Shown here piece by piece: positions 8,369 through 17,970 of a stretch of DNA of 64,000 nt. This DNA comes from Gammaproteobacteria bacterium (GTDB lineage Bacteria > Pseudomonadota > Gammaproteobacteria > Pseudomonadales > Azotimanducaceae). Below the pieces are notes generated by a model that did not search any database, was not told the origin of the DNA, and was given only the letters and a program-made list of their open reading frames with translations. The first letter of the stretch is position 1, and every line of letters starts with the position of its first letter. The stretch spans positions 20,868 to 84,867 of the forward strand of contig JAPPND010000161.1 of assembly GCA_028818795.1 (NCBI GenBank), written 5' to 3'. The translations under genes were made by a program, and so were the position numbers.

Positions 8369-9770
8369 ACCGCGTCCAATAGCTCGAGCCCCGCCCCGTG
8401 TAGCCAGCTTCCCAGTCGTCCCGGTATCGATGCAATTCCGTCCTTAAGTTCGCGACGATGTCTGCCGAACCCGGAGCCTCGGCCAGGTTGTGTGTCTCCC
8501 ACGGATCGTTTTCGAGGTCGAACAACTGGGTTTGCCGCTGCCGGTCCCGAACGGCGTATTCGATCAGCTTGTGGGTGCGGTTCTTGACCGCCCGTTGCGA
8601 CGAGATGTAGGCGAAGTAGAGCGTGTCGCGCACTCTCTCGTTGGAGTCGTTCATGGCCGCAACCAGGCTTTCGCCTTCGACGGTGGTGGGTCGCGGCGTC
8701 CCTGTCAACTCGCAAAGCGTGGCGAAGATATCGAACAGATAGACGTGGGCGTCGCTCCGGCGTCCTGCGGGTACGCCGGGTCCCGCGAAGATGAGCGGCA
8801 CGCGCACGCTGTGCTCGTAGCAGTTCTGCTTGCCCATCAGGCCGTGCTGCCCGACCGCCAGGCCGTTGTCCCCGGCGAGAACGATCAGCGTGTTGTCGGT
8901 GAGCCCCCGCTCGTCGAGCGCATCGAGCACGCGGCCGAACTCGTGGTCCAAGTGGCTGATCATCGCGTAGTACTCGGCGATGTGGCGCCGGACCTCCTCG
9001 GGCGTGCGCGGAAACTCGGCGAGCAGTTCGTCGCGAATACGCAAGGAGCCGTTGTCGAAGGGATGCGCGCCGAGAAAGTTCGGCGGCAGTGCGACCTCTT
9101 CCGGCGAATACATGGTGCGGAAGCGTTCCGGCATGGTGCGCGGGTCGTGCGGCGCAAGCAGCGAGACGTACGCAAAAAACGGCACGCTGCCGTCCTGGTG
9201 GCCGATGTAGTCCACCGCGGCGTCGCAGAGGATCTCGCTGGAGTGCCTTCCGGCGTGGATGTGGTCGCATTCCCGCCAGTGGATCTCGTTGTTGCCGAAG
9301 GCAGGCGGGTTGGGGATATACGCCAGGCGCGTGTCGTAGGCCCCGCTTGGATCGTAGTGATACACGGGGACGTTCCAGTGATCGGCCATGCCGCCGAACA
9401 TGATCTCGTCGCCCTCGGCGAACCCCCGGTTGAAGGACGCCCGGCCGTTGTGCCACTTGCCGGCGCCCCAGGTTCGGTAGCCCTGGCTCCGGAGCGCTTC
9501 GCCGAGCATGGTGTGTTCGTCCGGGATACTGCTGCCGGAGTCGTGCAGGTGGAACAGCGACCGGCCGGTGTGCAGCATGGCGCGGCTCGGCATGCAGATC
9601 GCGCCATGGGTTCCACAGGGGATGTGGGCGTGGGTGAAGGTCGTACCTCGGGCCACCAGGCGGTCGATGTTCGGCGTCGAGATGGCGCTGTTGCCGAGCG
9701 CGCGGATCGTGTCGAAACGCTGGTCGTCGGTGAAGAACAACAGCACGTTCGGTGGCTTGGCTTGGGGCAT
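8361..9770 (-). CDS. Type I sulfatase (formylglycine-dependent)
   Basis: 469 residues, first gene of the reverse operon. [13 protein letters not shown] binds the metal, ICMPSRAML (C59) is the formylglycine signature, and [18 protein letters not shown] is the C-terminal metal motif. The end overlaps the FGE start by eight bases (ATGGCTGA), the same coupling seen at the sulfatase 2/TauD junction. No signal peptide is apparent. Only modest similarity to the 6.1-7.5 kb sulfatase is visible outside the motifs, so the two probably handle different sulfate esters. Confidence 0.93.
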   Translation of the reverse strand: MPQAKPPNVLLFFTDDQRFDTIRALGNSAISTPNIDRLVARGTTFTHAHIPCGTHGAICMPSRAMLHTGRSLFHLHDSGSSIPDEHTMLGEALRSQGYRTWGAGKWHNGRASFNRGFAEGDEIMFGGMADHWNVPVYHYDPSGAYDTRLAYIPNPPAFGNNEIHWRECDHIHAGRHSSEILCDAAVDYIGHQDGSVPFFAYVSLLAPHDPRTMPERFRTMYSPEEVALPPNFLGAHPFDNGSLRIRDELLAEFPRTPEEVRRHIAEYYAMISHLDHEFGRVLDALDERGLTDNTLIVLAGDNGLAVGQHGLMGKQNCYEHSVRVPLIFAGPGVPAGRRSDAHVYLFDIFATLCELTGTPRPTTVEGESLVAAMNDSNERVRDTLYFAYISSQRAVKNRTHKLIEYAVRDRQRQTQLFDLENDPWETHNLAEAPGSADIVANLRTELHRYRDDWEAGYTGRGSSYWTRYG

Positions 9771-9877
9771 ACGGGTCTGTGGCTGGGTGGCCTCGCAACG
9801 GTTGATTGAACCACAAGCGGCCCGTGCGGGGTGGATGGGCTATGCTGCGCCGGTGACGATCGAAGAGTAGCTGCGAC

Positions 9878-10075
9878 GTGACTGAAACGGTCCGTATCGT
9901 TCCCTGCCCGACCTGCCGCAAGCCGGTCAAGTGGTCGAGCGACAACCGCCATCGTCCGTTCTGCTCGGAACGCTGCCGGTTGATCGATTTCGGCGACTGG
10001 GCCAACGAGCGTCGCCGGATTCCGGGCGAACAGTTCGAGGACGTCTCGTCGGACGATATCGAGGAGGACCAATGA
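9878..10075 (+). CDS. yacG: DNA gyrase inhibitor YacG
   Basis: 65 residues with a four-cysteine zinc site (CPTCRKP and [12 protein letters not shown]) and an acidic C-terminal tail, the full YacG pattern. In Escherichia coli the protein binds GyrB and blocks DNA binding. GTG start at 9878. It converges with the acylphosphatase gene, 17 bases between the two stops. YacG is mainly a proteobacterial protein and is one of the better taxonomic hints here. Confidence 0.93.
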   Translation: MTETVRIVPCPTCRKPVKWSSDNRHRPFCSERCRLIDFGDWANERRRIPGEQFEDVSSDDIEEDQ

Positions 10076-10092
10076 TGACGCGTGGCGAAGCG

Positions 10093-10377
10093 CTATCGAA
10101 CGCCGAATCCACGGGTCTCGTGCTGGGGGGCCTCCCAGGCGACATCGACGTTTCGGACCCAGGCATAACGCGGTCCTTGGCGACACCATTCGATCAGGCG
10201 TGCCACCGCCGCCTGCGTCCCCTCGGCAACGACTTCGACTCGGCCATCGGGCAGGTTTCTGACCCAGCCATTGAGGCCCAGCGAATCGGCCTCGATCGCC
10301 GTCGAGTAGCGGAATCCCACGCCTTGGACCCGACCGGCGATCAGCAGGTGGGCGCGCTTGGTCGTCGATTGCGTCAT
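10093..10377 (-). CDS. acyP: Acylphosphatase
   Basis: 94 residues, normal length. The substrate-binding [12 protein letters not shown], with the essential arginine, and [18 protein letters not shown], with the catalytic asparagine, are intact. It hydrolyses acyl phosphates such as carbamoyl or acetyl phosphate in the cytoplasm. The ATG at 10377 gives the expected N-terminus ([10 protein letters not shown]); the reading frame happens to stay open more than 1 kb upstream but that part overlaps the serine hydrolase and is not coding. Confidence 0.93.
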   Translation of the reverse strand: MTQSTTKRAHLLIAGRVQGVGFRYSTAIEADSLGLNGWVRNLPDGRVEVVAEGTQAAVARLIEWCRQGPRYAWVRNVDVAWEAPQHETRGFGVR

Positions 10378-10450
10378 GTTCGGCGGCAGTCTAACGCGCC
10401 GCGGTTTCTCGTAGGAAAGCCGGGGCGCCCACGTGCTGGGAACACGGACC

Positions 10451-10683
10451 GTAGCGCCCCAGGGCCGCCCCGACGCTTCGCTCCGCTGTGCGTCGGGTCG
10501 CCTCGGGCCCAGCCCCGCCGTCGAACATGGAACCGCCTCCGAAGGGCGCGATGCGCCCTTCGTCGGATGTTCCATGGAAGGGGACGGGCTTGTCCCGTCC
10601 CGTCGTTCGGGAAGCCGACGCAGCGGGCACGGGCGACCGCGCGCCCCTTCGGGCGCGATAGGGTCGCCGCTACAACCAAACTC
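10451..10683. repeat. Intergenic repeat block with hairpins
   Basis: This gap of about 300 bases holds no gene. It starts with GTAGCGCCCC and contains a perfect 8-bp hairpin at 10581-10601 (GGGACGGG, loop CTTGT, CCCGTCCC). A nested hairpin follows at 10632-10668: outer GGCGACC/GGTCGCC, inner CGCGCCC/GGGCGCG. The first about 150 bases resemble 58757-58909 in order and wording, down to a shared CCATGG-A/G-AGGGGACG before the hairpin. It belongs to the dispersed palindrome family of this window. Confidence 0.75.
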
Positions 10684-11931
10684 GTGGTGTGGTTCAAGGG
10701 GTTGTGGATCTTGTTCCCTGGGGGTGCGCTGGTTTGCGCCGCGGTGGCCAATGCCGGCGTCGGGGAGTTGCCGCGCTCCGAGCCGGAGGCGGTGGGAATG
10801 ACGAAGCAAGGCTTGAACGCCGTCGCAGCAGAGATGGACCGGCTGGTGGCCGACGGTGAGCTGGTGGGCATGACCGCGATGATCGCGCGGCGCGGCCAGG
10901 TCGTCTTCGAACATGCGACCGGCACCCTCGACCTTGAGACCGGTGCGCCGATGCGGATGGATTCGCTGATCCGCATCTACTCCATGACCAAGCCCATCAC
11001 CAGCGCCGCCGCGCTGATGATGGTCGACGACGGCAAGCTCGATCTCGACGAACCGGTCACGAGGTTCTTTCCCGAGTGGGAGGACCAGACCGCCTACGAA
11101 GGCGACAAGATCGTTCCCGTTGACCCGCCCGTGACTGCTCGGCATCTTCTGCAGCACACCTCCGGATTGGCCTACGGCTACGACGGCGATAGCCCGGTCG
11201 ACAAGGCCTATCGCGAAGCCGGCCTGATCGACGATTGGGACTACCTCGTCCGCGACACCAACATCCTGGTGCAAAGGCTCGCCGACATTCCCCTGCTGTT
11301 CCAGCCCGGCACGCGCTGGCACTACAGCTTCTCTACCGATGTCCTGGGCCAGCTGATCGAACGGGTCAGTGGGCAGCCGCTGGACGCATATTTCGACGAG
11401 CGACTGGTCGGGCCCCTGGGCATGAAGGACGTCTACTTCGACGTGCCAGTTGATGTCGTGCACCGGTTCGGCACCGACCACGAGTTCAAGAACGGCAATT
11501 TCGTCGTTCAGGACAACCCGCGCGAGGACCCCGAATTCATCGACGTGACGTTTCTATCCGGCGGCGGCGGGCTGGTGATGCCGACAGAAAGCTACGTGCG
11601 CTTCTGCCAGATGATCCTGAACGGTGGCACGCTCGACGGCACCCGTGTGCTCCAACCGGAGACCGTGGCGCTGATGACCACCGACCAGTTGCCGGAGGGC
11701 CTCTGGCCGAACAGCGGATTCGGCCTTGGCTTCGCAATCGTCACGGAGGACGGCGGCTCGACGCCCCGTGGGTCCTATTCCTGGGGTGGCGCTGCCGGAA
11801 CCTTCTTCTGGATCGACCCGGGTCATGAACTCGTGGCGGTCTTCATGCCCCAGTTCATCGGCATGCCGAATGCGATCCAAGAGAAGCTCAAGGAACTCGT
11901 CTACGCTGCGTTCAGCAACCACAGTCAATAG
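10684..11931 (+). CDS. Serine hydrolase, beta-lactamase/class C family, secreted
   Basis: 415 residues. A signal peptide ([21 protein letters not shown]) precedes a penicillin-binding/esterase fold with nucleophile motif SMTK (S100-K103), HTSGLAYGY, a YSF motif in [11 protein letters not shown], and a C-terminal [11 protein letters not shown]. Such proteins are periplasmic esterases or DD-peptidases; true beta-lactamase activity is not implied. GTG codons at 10684 and 10687 are both possible starts. The long upstream open frame runs through the repeat block and yacG and is not coding. Confidence 0.88.
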   Translation: MVWFKGLWILFPGGALVCAAVANAGVGELPRSEPEAVGMTKQGLNAVAAEMDRLVADGELVGMTAMIARRGQVVFEHATGTLDLETGAPMRMDSLIRIYSMTKPITSAAALMMVDDGKLDLDEPVTRFFPEWEDQTAYEGDKIVPVDPPVTARHLLQHTSGLAYGYDGDSPVDKAYREAGLIDDWDYLVRDTNILVQRLADIPLLFQPGTRWHYSFSTDVLGQLIERVSGQPLDAYFDERLVGPLGMKDVYFDVPVDVVHRFGTDHEFKNGNFVVQDNPREDPEFIDVTFLSGGGGLVMPTESYVRFCQMILNGGTLDGTRVLQPETVALMTTDQLPEGLWPNSGFGLGFAIVTEDGGSTPRGSYSWGGAAGTFFWIDPGHELVAVFMPQFIGMPNAIQEKLKELVYAAFSNHSQ

Positions 11932-11970
11932 GATTTGGCAGCGAACCGACGAGGTGGGAAGATTGCCGGC

Positions 11971-12591
11971 ATGAGTGAACCCGCGACCTATAGGACTTCG
12001 CAAGCGGAGCTGGACGAGATTGCCTGCGAAGCGCTTCCGCGCCAGGGAGACTGGACGGACGAGGAGTACCTATGGCTCACGGATCGATGCCGTCGGCTCA
12101 TTGAGTTCACCGACGGCTATGTCGAGGAACTTCCCATGCCGACGTCCAGCCACCAAGCAATTCTGGCGTTTCTCTACCGGCTTCTTCACGGCTACCTGGA
12201 ACCGCGCGGCGGCGTCGCGATGTTCGCCGCGTTGAGGCTGCGTATCCGCGAGGGGAAATACCGTGAACCCGACCTTCTCGTGCTGCGGGACCGCGAGGAC
12301 GAGCGCTATCAGGACCGTTACTGGCTAGGTGCCGATCTGGTGGCCGAGGTCGTCAGCCCCGACCGACCGGCGCGCGACCTCGTCGAGAAGCGCGTCGACT
12401 ATGCCGAGGCGGGAATCCCGGAATACTGGATCGTCGATCCGCGCGACGAGATGGTTACGATCCTGGAACTCGCCGACGGAGCGTTCGTTGAACACGGCGT
12501 GTTCACCCGGGGCGACCTTGGCGCATCCCCGTCGTTCGATGGTTTGTCACTCGACGTGGGTGCTCTTTTCGACGCCGCCGAAAGCCGTTAG
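11971..12591 (+). CDS. Uma2-family (DUF820) putative endonuclease
   Basis: 206 residues. The restriction-fold core is visible: EFTDGYVEELPMPTSSH, the metal site YREPDLLVL, and LVAEVVSPDRPARDLVEKR, then IPEYWIVDPRDEMV. Uma2 proteins have a PD-(D/E)xK-like fold; cellular role unsettled. The start at 11971 follows an AGGTGGGAAG-like Shine-Dalgarno. Its stop overlaps the epimerase stop on the opposite strand by four bases. A second Uma2 protein is at 35713-36504. Confidence 0.85.
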   Translation: MSEPATYRTSQAELDEIACEALPRQGDWTDEEYLWLTDRCRRLIEFTDGYVEELPMPTSSHQAILAFLYRLLHGYLEPRGGVAMFAALRLRIREGKYREPDLLVLRDREDERYQDRYWLGADLVAEVVSPDRPARDLVEKRVDYAEAGIPEYWIVDPRDEMVTILELADGAFVEHGVFTRGDLGASPSFDGLSLDVGALFDAAESR

Positions 12592-13661
12592 ACCCGGGGT
12601 TCGAACCCTTCCCGCAGCTTCGGCTTCACCTTCGCGACCGTTAGCAACGACTCGACGCAGTCCCGCAGCGACTCGTCAAACGGTCGGAACTCGACGCCGG
12701 TGACCGCCTTGATGCGGTCGTTGCGCAGTTCGCATCCTGCCCAGATGCCGCGGTACTTGGTTTCGCGTTCCCGGATGTAGTCGGGGAAGTTGTCGGTCAC
12801 TTCGGGCGTGTCGTGGCCAAGCTCCGGGAGTAGCCGGTCGATGCCGGCGCAGATGTCTTCGACGTTCACCTTGTCCGTGGACCAGGCGATGTACCGCTCG
12901 CCGTTCTTCACGTGGACGCTCGTGAGGAGCCCGATGTGGCAGTCCGCGTCGTCGCGCACGTCGACGGTCATCCAGGGACGATAAGCCCCGCTCTGGGCGC
13001 ATTCCCCGAGCAGCATCATCTCGATGTTGTGCTGCCAGGGACCCCTGTTCTTCTGGTGTGCCGATTGAATGGGTCCGACGTTGTCCGCGGGGCAGCATGT
13101 GACTGCCTCCCAGTCGCCGTTTTTCTCGGCCGCGTCGGAGAACGCGTTCTCGGCGATAATCTTGGCCATCGAATAGCCTTGGCGCTCGGGCGTTCGTTTC
13201 GGGTTGAACTCGTCCGGATAGCGGTCTTCGTAGAACACCGGCCGGCGAGCGAACTCGTTCATGTCGGCATCGGACATCACGGCGGCGACGCTCGATGTCA
13301 CGACCACCCGGCGCACCGTCCGCGCCTTGTTGACGCTCTCGATGATGTGGTTGCAGACCCGGTTGACGTACTCGTGGTCGCTGTAGCTCGACACGTGCGA
13401 GACGTGTGCGACGCCGTGGCAGCCCGGGAAGATGTCGTCGAAGCAGCCGTCCTCGTCCAGGTCTGCCGAATGGATGGTGAGCCGGCCGGATGCGTAGCCG
13501 GGCATGGCGCGCAGGAAATCGGTGCGTTCCGGGTCGTTGGCGTCGCGGACGCAAGCTCGCACCCGGTAGCCCTTGTCCAGCAACCGTCGCACGACCCAGC
13601 CGCCGATGAATCCGGCGGCGCCCGTTACCGCAACCGTGCCGCCCTTGGGAATCGGGCCCAT
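12588..13661 (-). CDS. NAD-dependent epimerase/dehydratase (dihydroflavonol-reductase-like SDR)
   Basis: 357 residues. Extended SDR: nucleotide-binding TGAAGFIGGWVV near residue 14, RRVVVTSSVAAV strand, and the catalytic YSMAK around residue 160. It should oxidise or reduce a hydroxyl/keto group with NAD(P). The substrate is unknown; the closest known architecture is the 4-dihydroflavonol reductase/cinnamoyl-CoA reductase group. The ATG at 13661 has AGGTG seven bases upstream. Monocistronic in appearance, divergent from the PEP-utilising enzyme across about 250 bases without another gene. Confidence 0.88.
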   Translation of the reverse strand: MGPIPKGGTVAVTGAAGFIGGWVVRRLLDKGYRVRACVRDANDPERTDFLRAMPGYASGRLTIHSADLDEDGCFDDIFPGCHGVAHVSHVSSYSDHEYVNRVCNHIIESVNKARTVRRVVVTSSVAAVMSDADMNEFARRPVFYEDRYPDEFNPKRTPERQGYSMAKIIAENAFSDAAEKNGDWEAVTCCPADNVGPIQSAHQKNRGPWQHNIEMMLLGECAQSGAYRPWMTVDVRDDADCHIGLLTSVHVKNGERYIAWSTDKVNVEDICAGIDRLLPELGHDTPEVTDNFPDYIRERETKYRGIWAGCELRNDRIKAVTGVEFRPFDESLRDCVESLLTVAKVKPKLREGFEPRV

Positions 13662-13914
13662 GTGTCACCTCGTGTTCGTTGAATCCGGCAAGCGGGCGAG
13701 CATAGTTCGATCAACGGAGGCGGCACAACCGGAGGGCCGGCGGTTTTGGGGAGACTCCGATTTCGACCCGGATCGCCCGTGCTCTATGATGTGTGGGCGC
13801 TGGAAGTCCCAACGCCGCTGGAGCGCGTACCACGGCGTTGCCGTTCGCGGACTTCGGCCCGAGTACGCAATAACCACTGCAAGTGAACTGACAGAAGGTC
13901 GAGGACCTAGCTAC

Positions 13915-16812
13915 ATGACCAACACGAACATTCTACCCATCGATACCCGCGAGGCCACGCTTGAGGCGGTCGGCGGCAAGGGCCGTTCCCTCGCGGAAAT
14001 GGCGAATGCCGGGCTCGCCGTTCCGGGCGGCTTCTACGTAACGACCGCGGCCTACCGGCGCTTCGTCGCCGACAACGACCTGCAGGCGAAGATCATCGAG
14101 CTGGCCAAACCGACCATCGGCGAGTTCACGCTCTCCTTCGACCAAGCCTCCGAGGCGATCCAGGCGCTGTTCCAATCGGACGCCATGTCCGAGACGATGG
14201 CCGCGGAGATCACTGTCGCGTACCAAGCAATCGACGGCGACAACCCCGCAGTGGCAGTGCGCTCGTCGGCCAATGCCGAGGACCTTCCCGACATGTCCTT
14301 CGCAGGCCAGCAGGACACCTACCTCAATGTACGGGGCGCCGACGAGGTCGTCGCGGCCGTAAGAAACTGCTGGGCATCCCTGTGGACGCCCAGGGCCATG
14401 GCCTACCGGCACGAGATGGGCATCGAGCACGATGCGGTCGCCATGGCGGTGGTTGTCCAGTTGATGGTCTCGTCGGATGTATCCGGCATTCTCTTCACCG
14501 CCAATCCGGCCACCGGCGAGCGTTCGGAGATGATCATCAACGCCAGCTTCGGCCTCGGCGAAGCCGTCGTCGGCGGCCAGGTGACACCCGACACGTACAC
14601 GGTCGATCGCGGAACCATGCAGGCCACGGACACGATCATCGGCGCCAAGGAGCAGAAGATCGTCGCCGATGGCGACCAGGGCACGAAGCTTGAGGACATC
14701 GCCGAAGATGAACGCGGCGAGTCCTCCCTATCGGACGAAGCCATCCAGGAACTCGTGACTCTCGCCCTCAAAGCCGAGGCGCATTTCGACGGGGTTCCCC
14801 AGGACATCGAGTGGGCCTACGCCGGCGGCAGGCTCTTCATGCTGCAGTCGCGGCCCATCACCAACCTGCCGCCCCAACCCATCGAGGTCGAGTGGGAGCC
14901 GCCGCCGCCCGCGCAGATCCTCGCGCGCAGGCAGATCGTCGAGAACATCCCGGACCCCTGCACGCCGTTGTTCGACGAAATGTACCTGTGGGTGGGTCTC
15001 GAGACCGGGAAGGACGGCGAGCCCCGAAAGAGCATCATGGAAGGTGGCGGCCCGATGTTCATCTCCATGCACGGCTATGCCTATCAGCGTTTCGACTGGC
15101 CCTTCATCATCCAGGCGCGAAAGGAACGGCTTACCGAAGCCATGACCGAGGCGGAACTGGACGCGGCCGAGATCAAGGCCGATGCGGAAGAGGCGGGGGC
15201 CGAGGGATACCGGGGTCGCACGGACCGGGCCGGGAAGAGGCTCAGCGAGCGAATGAAGGGCGGCGCGATACCGTCACATCGGCCTGGTGCAGCTCAACAG
15301 GCCCAAATGGCCGAACACGACATCGGCCTGTTCCTGGAGTCGCTCTCCGACGAGGACCGCTCGGCCTACGAGGACTGGGCGGCTTCTTCGGGCCTCAACG
15401 ACGTGACTGCCCTCGTCACCAAGCCGGAGAGCCAGAACCCGACCTTCGGCGCGTTCAACCGGACCCAGGTCAACGAGAACCAGATCAAGGACTTCTACGA
15501 CTGGGCGAAACCCATGATCCTGGCGACCCGGGAAAAGTGGGAGCAGGTGGACGTCGCAGAGGCGTCGGACGAGCAATTGCTCGAAGGGATCCGTGAACTG
15601 GCCATCGCCGGCGGCAGTTTCTGGAGCGGCAACGGCGGCCACACGTTCGGTGTGGCCAAGTCGACCGACGATCAGCTGCAGGCGTTCCTTCGCGAAGCGC
15701 TGCCCGACCACAACTTCACCAGCGGCCAGTTCCTGTCCGGATTCAAGGGCAAGACCATGGAAGCCAACGAGCACCTGTTTACGATCGCGAGCCAAATCCG
15801 CGAGGACGAAGCCCTGTCGGAACTGGTCATCACCACGCCGGCCAAGCGGTTGATGCAGACTCTCGAGGCCACCCCGGCGGCGGCATCGGTCGTCGAGGCG
15901 ATCAACGGCTATCTCGACATCTACGGTCACTTGGGCTACAGCCTGGACTTTGCGGAGCCGTTGCCCCTCGAGGATCCCTCGGGGCTCCTGGCAACGCTCA
16001 AGACGATGGTCTCCGACGAGAACTACAACCCCAAGAACCACGAGATGGAGGCAACTAGGAAGCGCGAGAAGGCGATGGCGGACATCCTCGAGCTACTCGA
16101 CGGTCTGCAATACTGGCAGTTCCGGTTCCGCCATTGGTTTACCCACCGGTTCTACTTCATCCGCGAAGAGGTGATGTTCTACCTGTACCAGGCTTGGCCC
16201 GCACTGCGGCCCTTGGCCTTGGAACTGGGCCAGCGGCTGACGGATGTCGGCACCCTCCCGGACCGGGACCACGTCTTCTACCTCAGGTTCGACGAGCTGA
16301 AGGAGGCGGTCGCTGCCCGCGAGAAAAACAACGCCGTTGCCGAACTCCGCCAACTGGCCGAGGAGCGGTTCGAACTGAGGGAGCAGCGGAGACGCCTGCA
16401 TCCGCCGGGCACCGTGCCCTTCGATGCGAGCGCCGATCCGGGCGTCAAATTCAAGGAGACCCAGTTCGTCAACGACCCGAACTCGGATACGATGGTCGGC
16501 GTGCCGGTCAGTCCCGGGACGATCACGGCGCCCGCAAGCCTCATCAACTCGCCGGCCGAGTTCGATCAGATGCGGCCTGGTTCGATTCTGGTCTGCCCGA
16601 TGACCAATCCGGCCTGGACGCCGCTCTTCGCGCACGCATCCGGGTTGGTCACGGATATGGGCGGCATCCTGGGCCATGGCTCCATCGTCGCCCGGGAGTA
16701 CGGTATCCCGGCGGTGGTAGGGACCGGCACCAGCACCCAGCGAATCAAGCACGGCCAACAGATCGCCGTGGATGGCGACGTCGGTACCGTGAAGCTGCTG
16801 GAGGACTCGTAG
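13915..16812 (+). CDS. PEP-utilising phosphotransferase (PEP synthase/rifampicin phosphotransferase-like)
   Basis: 965 residues. N-terminal ATP-grasp/pyruvate-phosphate-dikinase domain (VGGKGRSLAEM, AVRSSANAEDLPDMSFAGQQDTYL, QDIEWAYAGGRLFMLQSRPI), a long middle domain (about 330-830), and a C-terminal swivelling phosphohistidine domain (DMGGILGHGSIVARE, H921). The TIM-barrel PEP-binding domain of true PEP synthase is missing, so this is the rifampicin-phosphotransferase-type layout: ATP phosphorylates the histidine, which passes phosphate to an acceptor. The acceptor is unknown, and drug resistance should not be assumed. The ATG at 13915 was taken because the conserved domain starts there. 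Confidence 0.85.
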   Translation: MTNTNILPIDTREATLEAVGGKGRSLAEMANAGLAVPGGFYVTTAAYRRFVADNDLQAKIIELAKPTIGEFTLSFDQASEAIQALFQSDAMSETMAAEITVAYQAIDGDNPAVAVRSSANAEDLPDMSFAGQQDTYLNVRGADEVVAAVRNCWASLWTPRAMAYRHEMGIEHDAVAMAVVVQLMVSSDVSGILFTANPATGERSEMIINASFGLGEAVVGGQVTPDTYTVDRGTMQATDTIIGAKEQKIVADGDQGTKLEDIAEDERGESSLSDEAIQELVTLALKAEAHFDGVPQDIEWAYAGGRLFMLQSRPITNLPPQPIEVEWEPPPPAQILARRQIVENIPDPCTPLFDEMYLWVGLETGKDGEPRKSIMEGGGPMFISMHGYAYQRFDWPFIIQARKERLTEAMTEAELDAAEIKADAEEAGAEGYRGRTDRAGKRLSERMKGGAIPSHRPGAAQQAQMAEHDIGLFLESLSDEDRSAYEDWAASSGLNDVTALVTKPESQNPTFGAFNRTQVNENQIKDFYDWAKPMILATREKWEQVDVAEASDEQLLEGIRELAIAGGSFWSGNGGHTFGVAKSTDDQLQAFLREALPDHNFTSGQFLSGFKGKTMEANEHLFTIASQIREDEALSELVITTPAKRLMQTLEATPAAASVVEAINGYLDIYGHLGYSLDFAEPLPLEDPSGLLATLKTMVSDENYNPKNHEMEATRKREKAMADILELLDGLQYWQFRFRHWFTHRFYFIREEVMFYLYQAWPALRPLALELGQRLTDVGTLPDRDHVFYLRFDELKEAVAAREKNNAVAELRQLAEERFELREQRRRLHPPGTVPFDASADPGVKFKETQFVNDPNSDTMVGVPVSPGTITAPASLINSPAEFDQMRPGSILVCPMTNPAWTPLFAHASGLVTDMGGILGHGSIVAREYGIPAVVGTGTSTQRIKHGQQIAVDGDVGTVKLLEDS

Positions 16813-16880
16813 GGGACGGGCGGTGGGGGCTGGGGCCAGACGGGGAGGAATCGAGCCGTCTGGCGGCGTTGTCCCGTCCC
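16813..16880 (+). repeat. Nested palindrome after PEP-utilising gene
   Basis: The outer stem GGGACGGG (16813-16820) pairs with CCCGTCCC (16873-16880). Inside it lies a perfect 9-bp hairpin, GCCAGACGG/CCGTCTGGC (16835-16843 and 16856-16864). The block begins at the TAG stop of the preceding gene. It is an expanded-loop member of the dispersed family and could also act as a transcription terminator, although no U-tract follows. Confidence 0.7.
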
Positions 16881-16938
16881 GCGTGCTGGAGCGCCCGCGG
16901 CCGCCCATCGTAATGACCGCACGCTTGGGGGCCGGCGC

Positions 16939-16976
16939 GGGCGGAGACAAGCCCCGCCCTGGCTTTGGGGCGCTAC
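16939..16976 (-). repeat. Palindrome with CTTGT loop abutting cyclase stop
   Basis: Read on the minus strand it starts with GTAGCGCCCC, in which TAG is the cyclase stop codon, and reaches a hairpin at 16959-16939: GGGCGGGG, loop CTTGT, CTCCGCCC (one G-U pair). Same unit order as at 58757-58909. Confidence 0.7.
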
Positions 16977-17908
16977 AGGATCGCCACCGGATTGATGACC
17001 GCCTGCACCGCGCCTTCAAAGCGCGGCTGTCCCAGCACGAACAGGAACTCCCAGCCCTCGTCTGCCGCCAGTGCCCGGACATCCATGTTTTCTAGGATGT
17101 AGATGCCGTTCTTGGCCAGCAGTTCGGGGTGAACCGGGAACATCAGTTCCGGGTTCTCGTGAGGTACCGCCTCGAGGCCCCAGGTATCGGCACCGACCGC
17201 GACCACGTCTAGGCTCGCGAGATACTTGGCGCCGCCCATGCCGAGGCCGGGTTCGCCGCCCATGAAGGTCTCGTTGTCCACCCCGGCGAGGTTGAGCCAG
17301 CCGGTGTGGAAGAGCACGACGTCGCCCTTGCCGATCTCGACGCCCTGTGCGGTGGCCTGCGCCTTGATTTCGGCCTCGTTGAACACGGTGCCGGCAGGCA
17401 ACGGGTTCTCGCCGAAGTGGCGGGTCATGTCCAGGAGCACGCCGCGGCTGACCATCGGCGGGATCTTCTCGATGGAAAGCGCCGTGAGTCCCTTGGTCGT
17501 GACGAAGTCCCTGGCGTGCAGGCCATTGTAGTAGACGTGGTCGATCCCCATGTGCCCTAGGCCGTCGAGCTGGCTGCCGATGCCCATCCAGGTGTAGAGA
17601 AGGTCGTCGTTGCCGGTCGCCCGGTTCGCGCCCATGGTGGGTCCGAGGTCCTGGCCGGGTTGAATGACCGTGATCGCGTAGTGCCGCGGCGGATAGGCGG
17701 GCGACTCCCAGCCCGTGACCACGCCGAGCGCATAGGTCTTGCCGGTCTTGACCAACCGGGCCGCCTCGACGACCTTGTCCGGCGACAGGTGGTTGATGGC
17801 ACCGAGCGTATCGCCTTCGCCATGCACGGATGGATACCAGTCCGCCTCCTCGGCGGATGTAGCTGAAGCGAGCGCCAGTAGTGCGCCTAGTACGTGGATG
17901 TTCCGCAT
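16973..17908 (-). CDS. Secreted cyclase-family (kynurenine formamidase-like) hydrolase
   Basis: 311 residues. Signal peptide (MRNIHVLGALLALASATSA) followed by a PF04199-type cyclase: GTLGAINHLSPDKVVEAARLV, SQLDGLGHMG (in place of the usual HxGTHxDxPxH metal motif) and VVLFHTGWLNLAG. Members hydrolyse amides or lactones with Zn or Mn. The altered metal motif means the exact chemistry is uncertain. The ATG at 17908 has GGGGGAG seven bases upstream; an upstream in-frame extension lacks support. Divergent from the third sulfatase by about 60 bases. Confidence 0.85.
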   Translation of the reverse strand: MRNIHVLGALLALASATSAEEADWYPSVHGEGDTLGAINHLSPDKVVEAARLVKTGKTYALGVVTGWESPAYPPRHYAITVIQPGQDLGPTMGANRATGNDDLLYTWMGIGSQLDGLGHMGIDHVYYNGLHARDFVTTKGLTALSIEKIPPMVSRGVLLDMTRHFGENPLPAGTVFNEAEIKAQATAQGVEIGKGDVVLFHTGWLNLAGVDNETFMGGEPGLGMGGAKYLASLDVVAVGADTWGLEAVPHENPELMFPVHPELLAKNGIYILENMDVRALAADEGWEFLFVLGQPRFEGAVQAVINPVAIL

Positions 17909-17970
17909 GTCTCCCCCGTGGAACGTGATGGAATGAGCGATGATAAGCCCGTGAGGCAAGAAGAGAGCGC

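Noticed and set aside
10440-10680. Possible CRISPR array because of repeated GC-rich words
   Set aside because: The repeats are palindromes of varying sequence without equal spacers and recur singly elsewhere.
9931-10683. Upstream 250 codons of the serine hydrolase frame
   Set aside because: They run through yacG, antisense acylphosphatase and the intergenic palindromes; a signal peptide starts cleanly at the GTG 10684.
10684-11931. Antibiotic-resistance beta-lactamase
   Set aside because: Motifs fit the broad esterase/DD-peptidase class; sequence alone does not support resistance.
12595-12615. GGGGTTCGAACCC resembling a tRNA T-loop
   Set aside because: It is the 3' end of the epimerase coding sequence on the other strand; no acceptor stem or anticodon arm can be drawn.
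13915-16812. Calling the PEP-utilising enzyme PEP synthase (ppsA)
   Set aside because: The C-terminal PEP-binding barrel of PpsA is absent and the phosphohistidine domain is at the very end.
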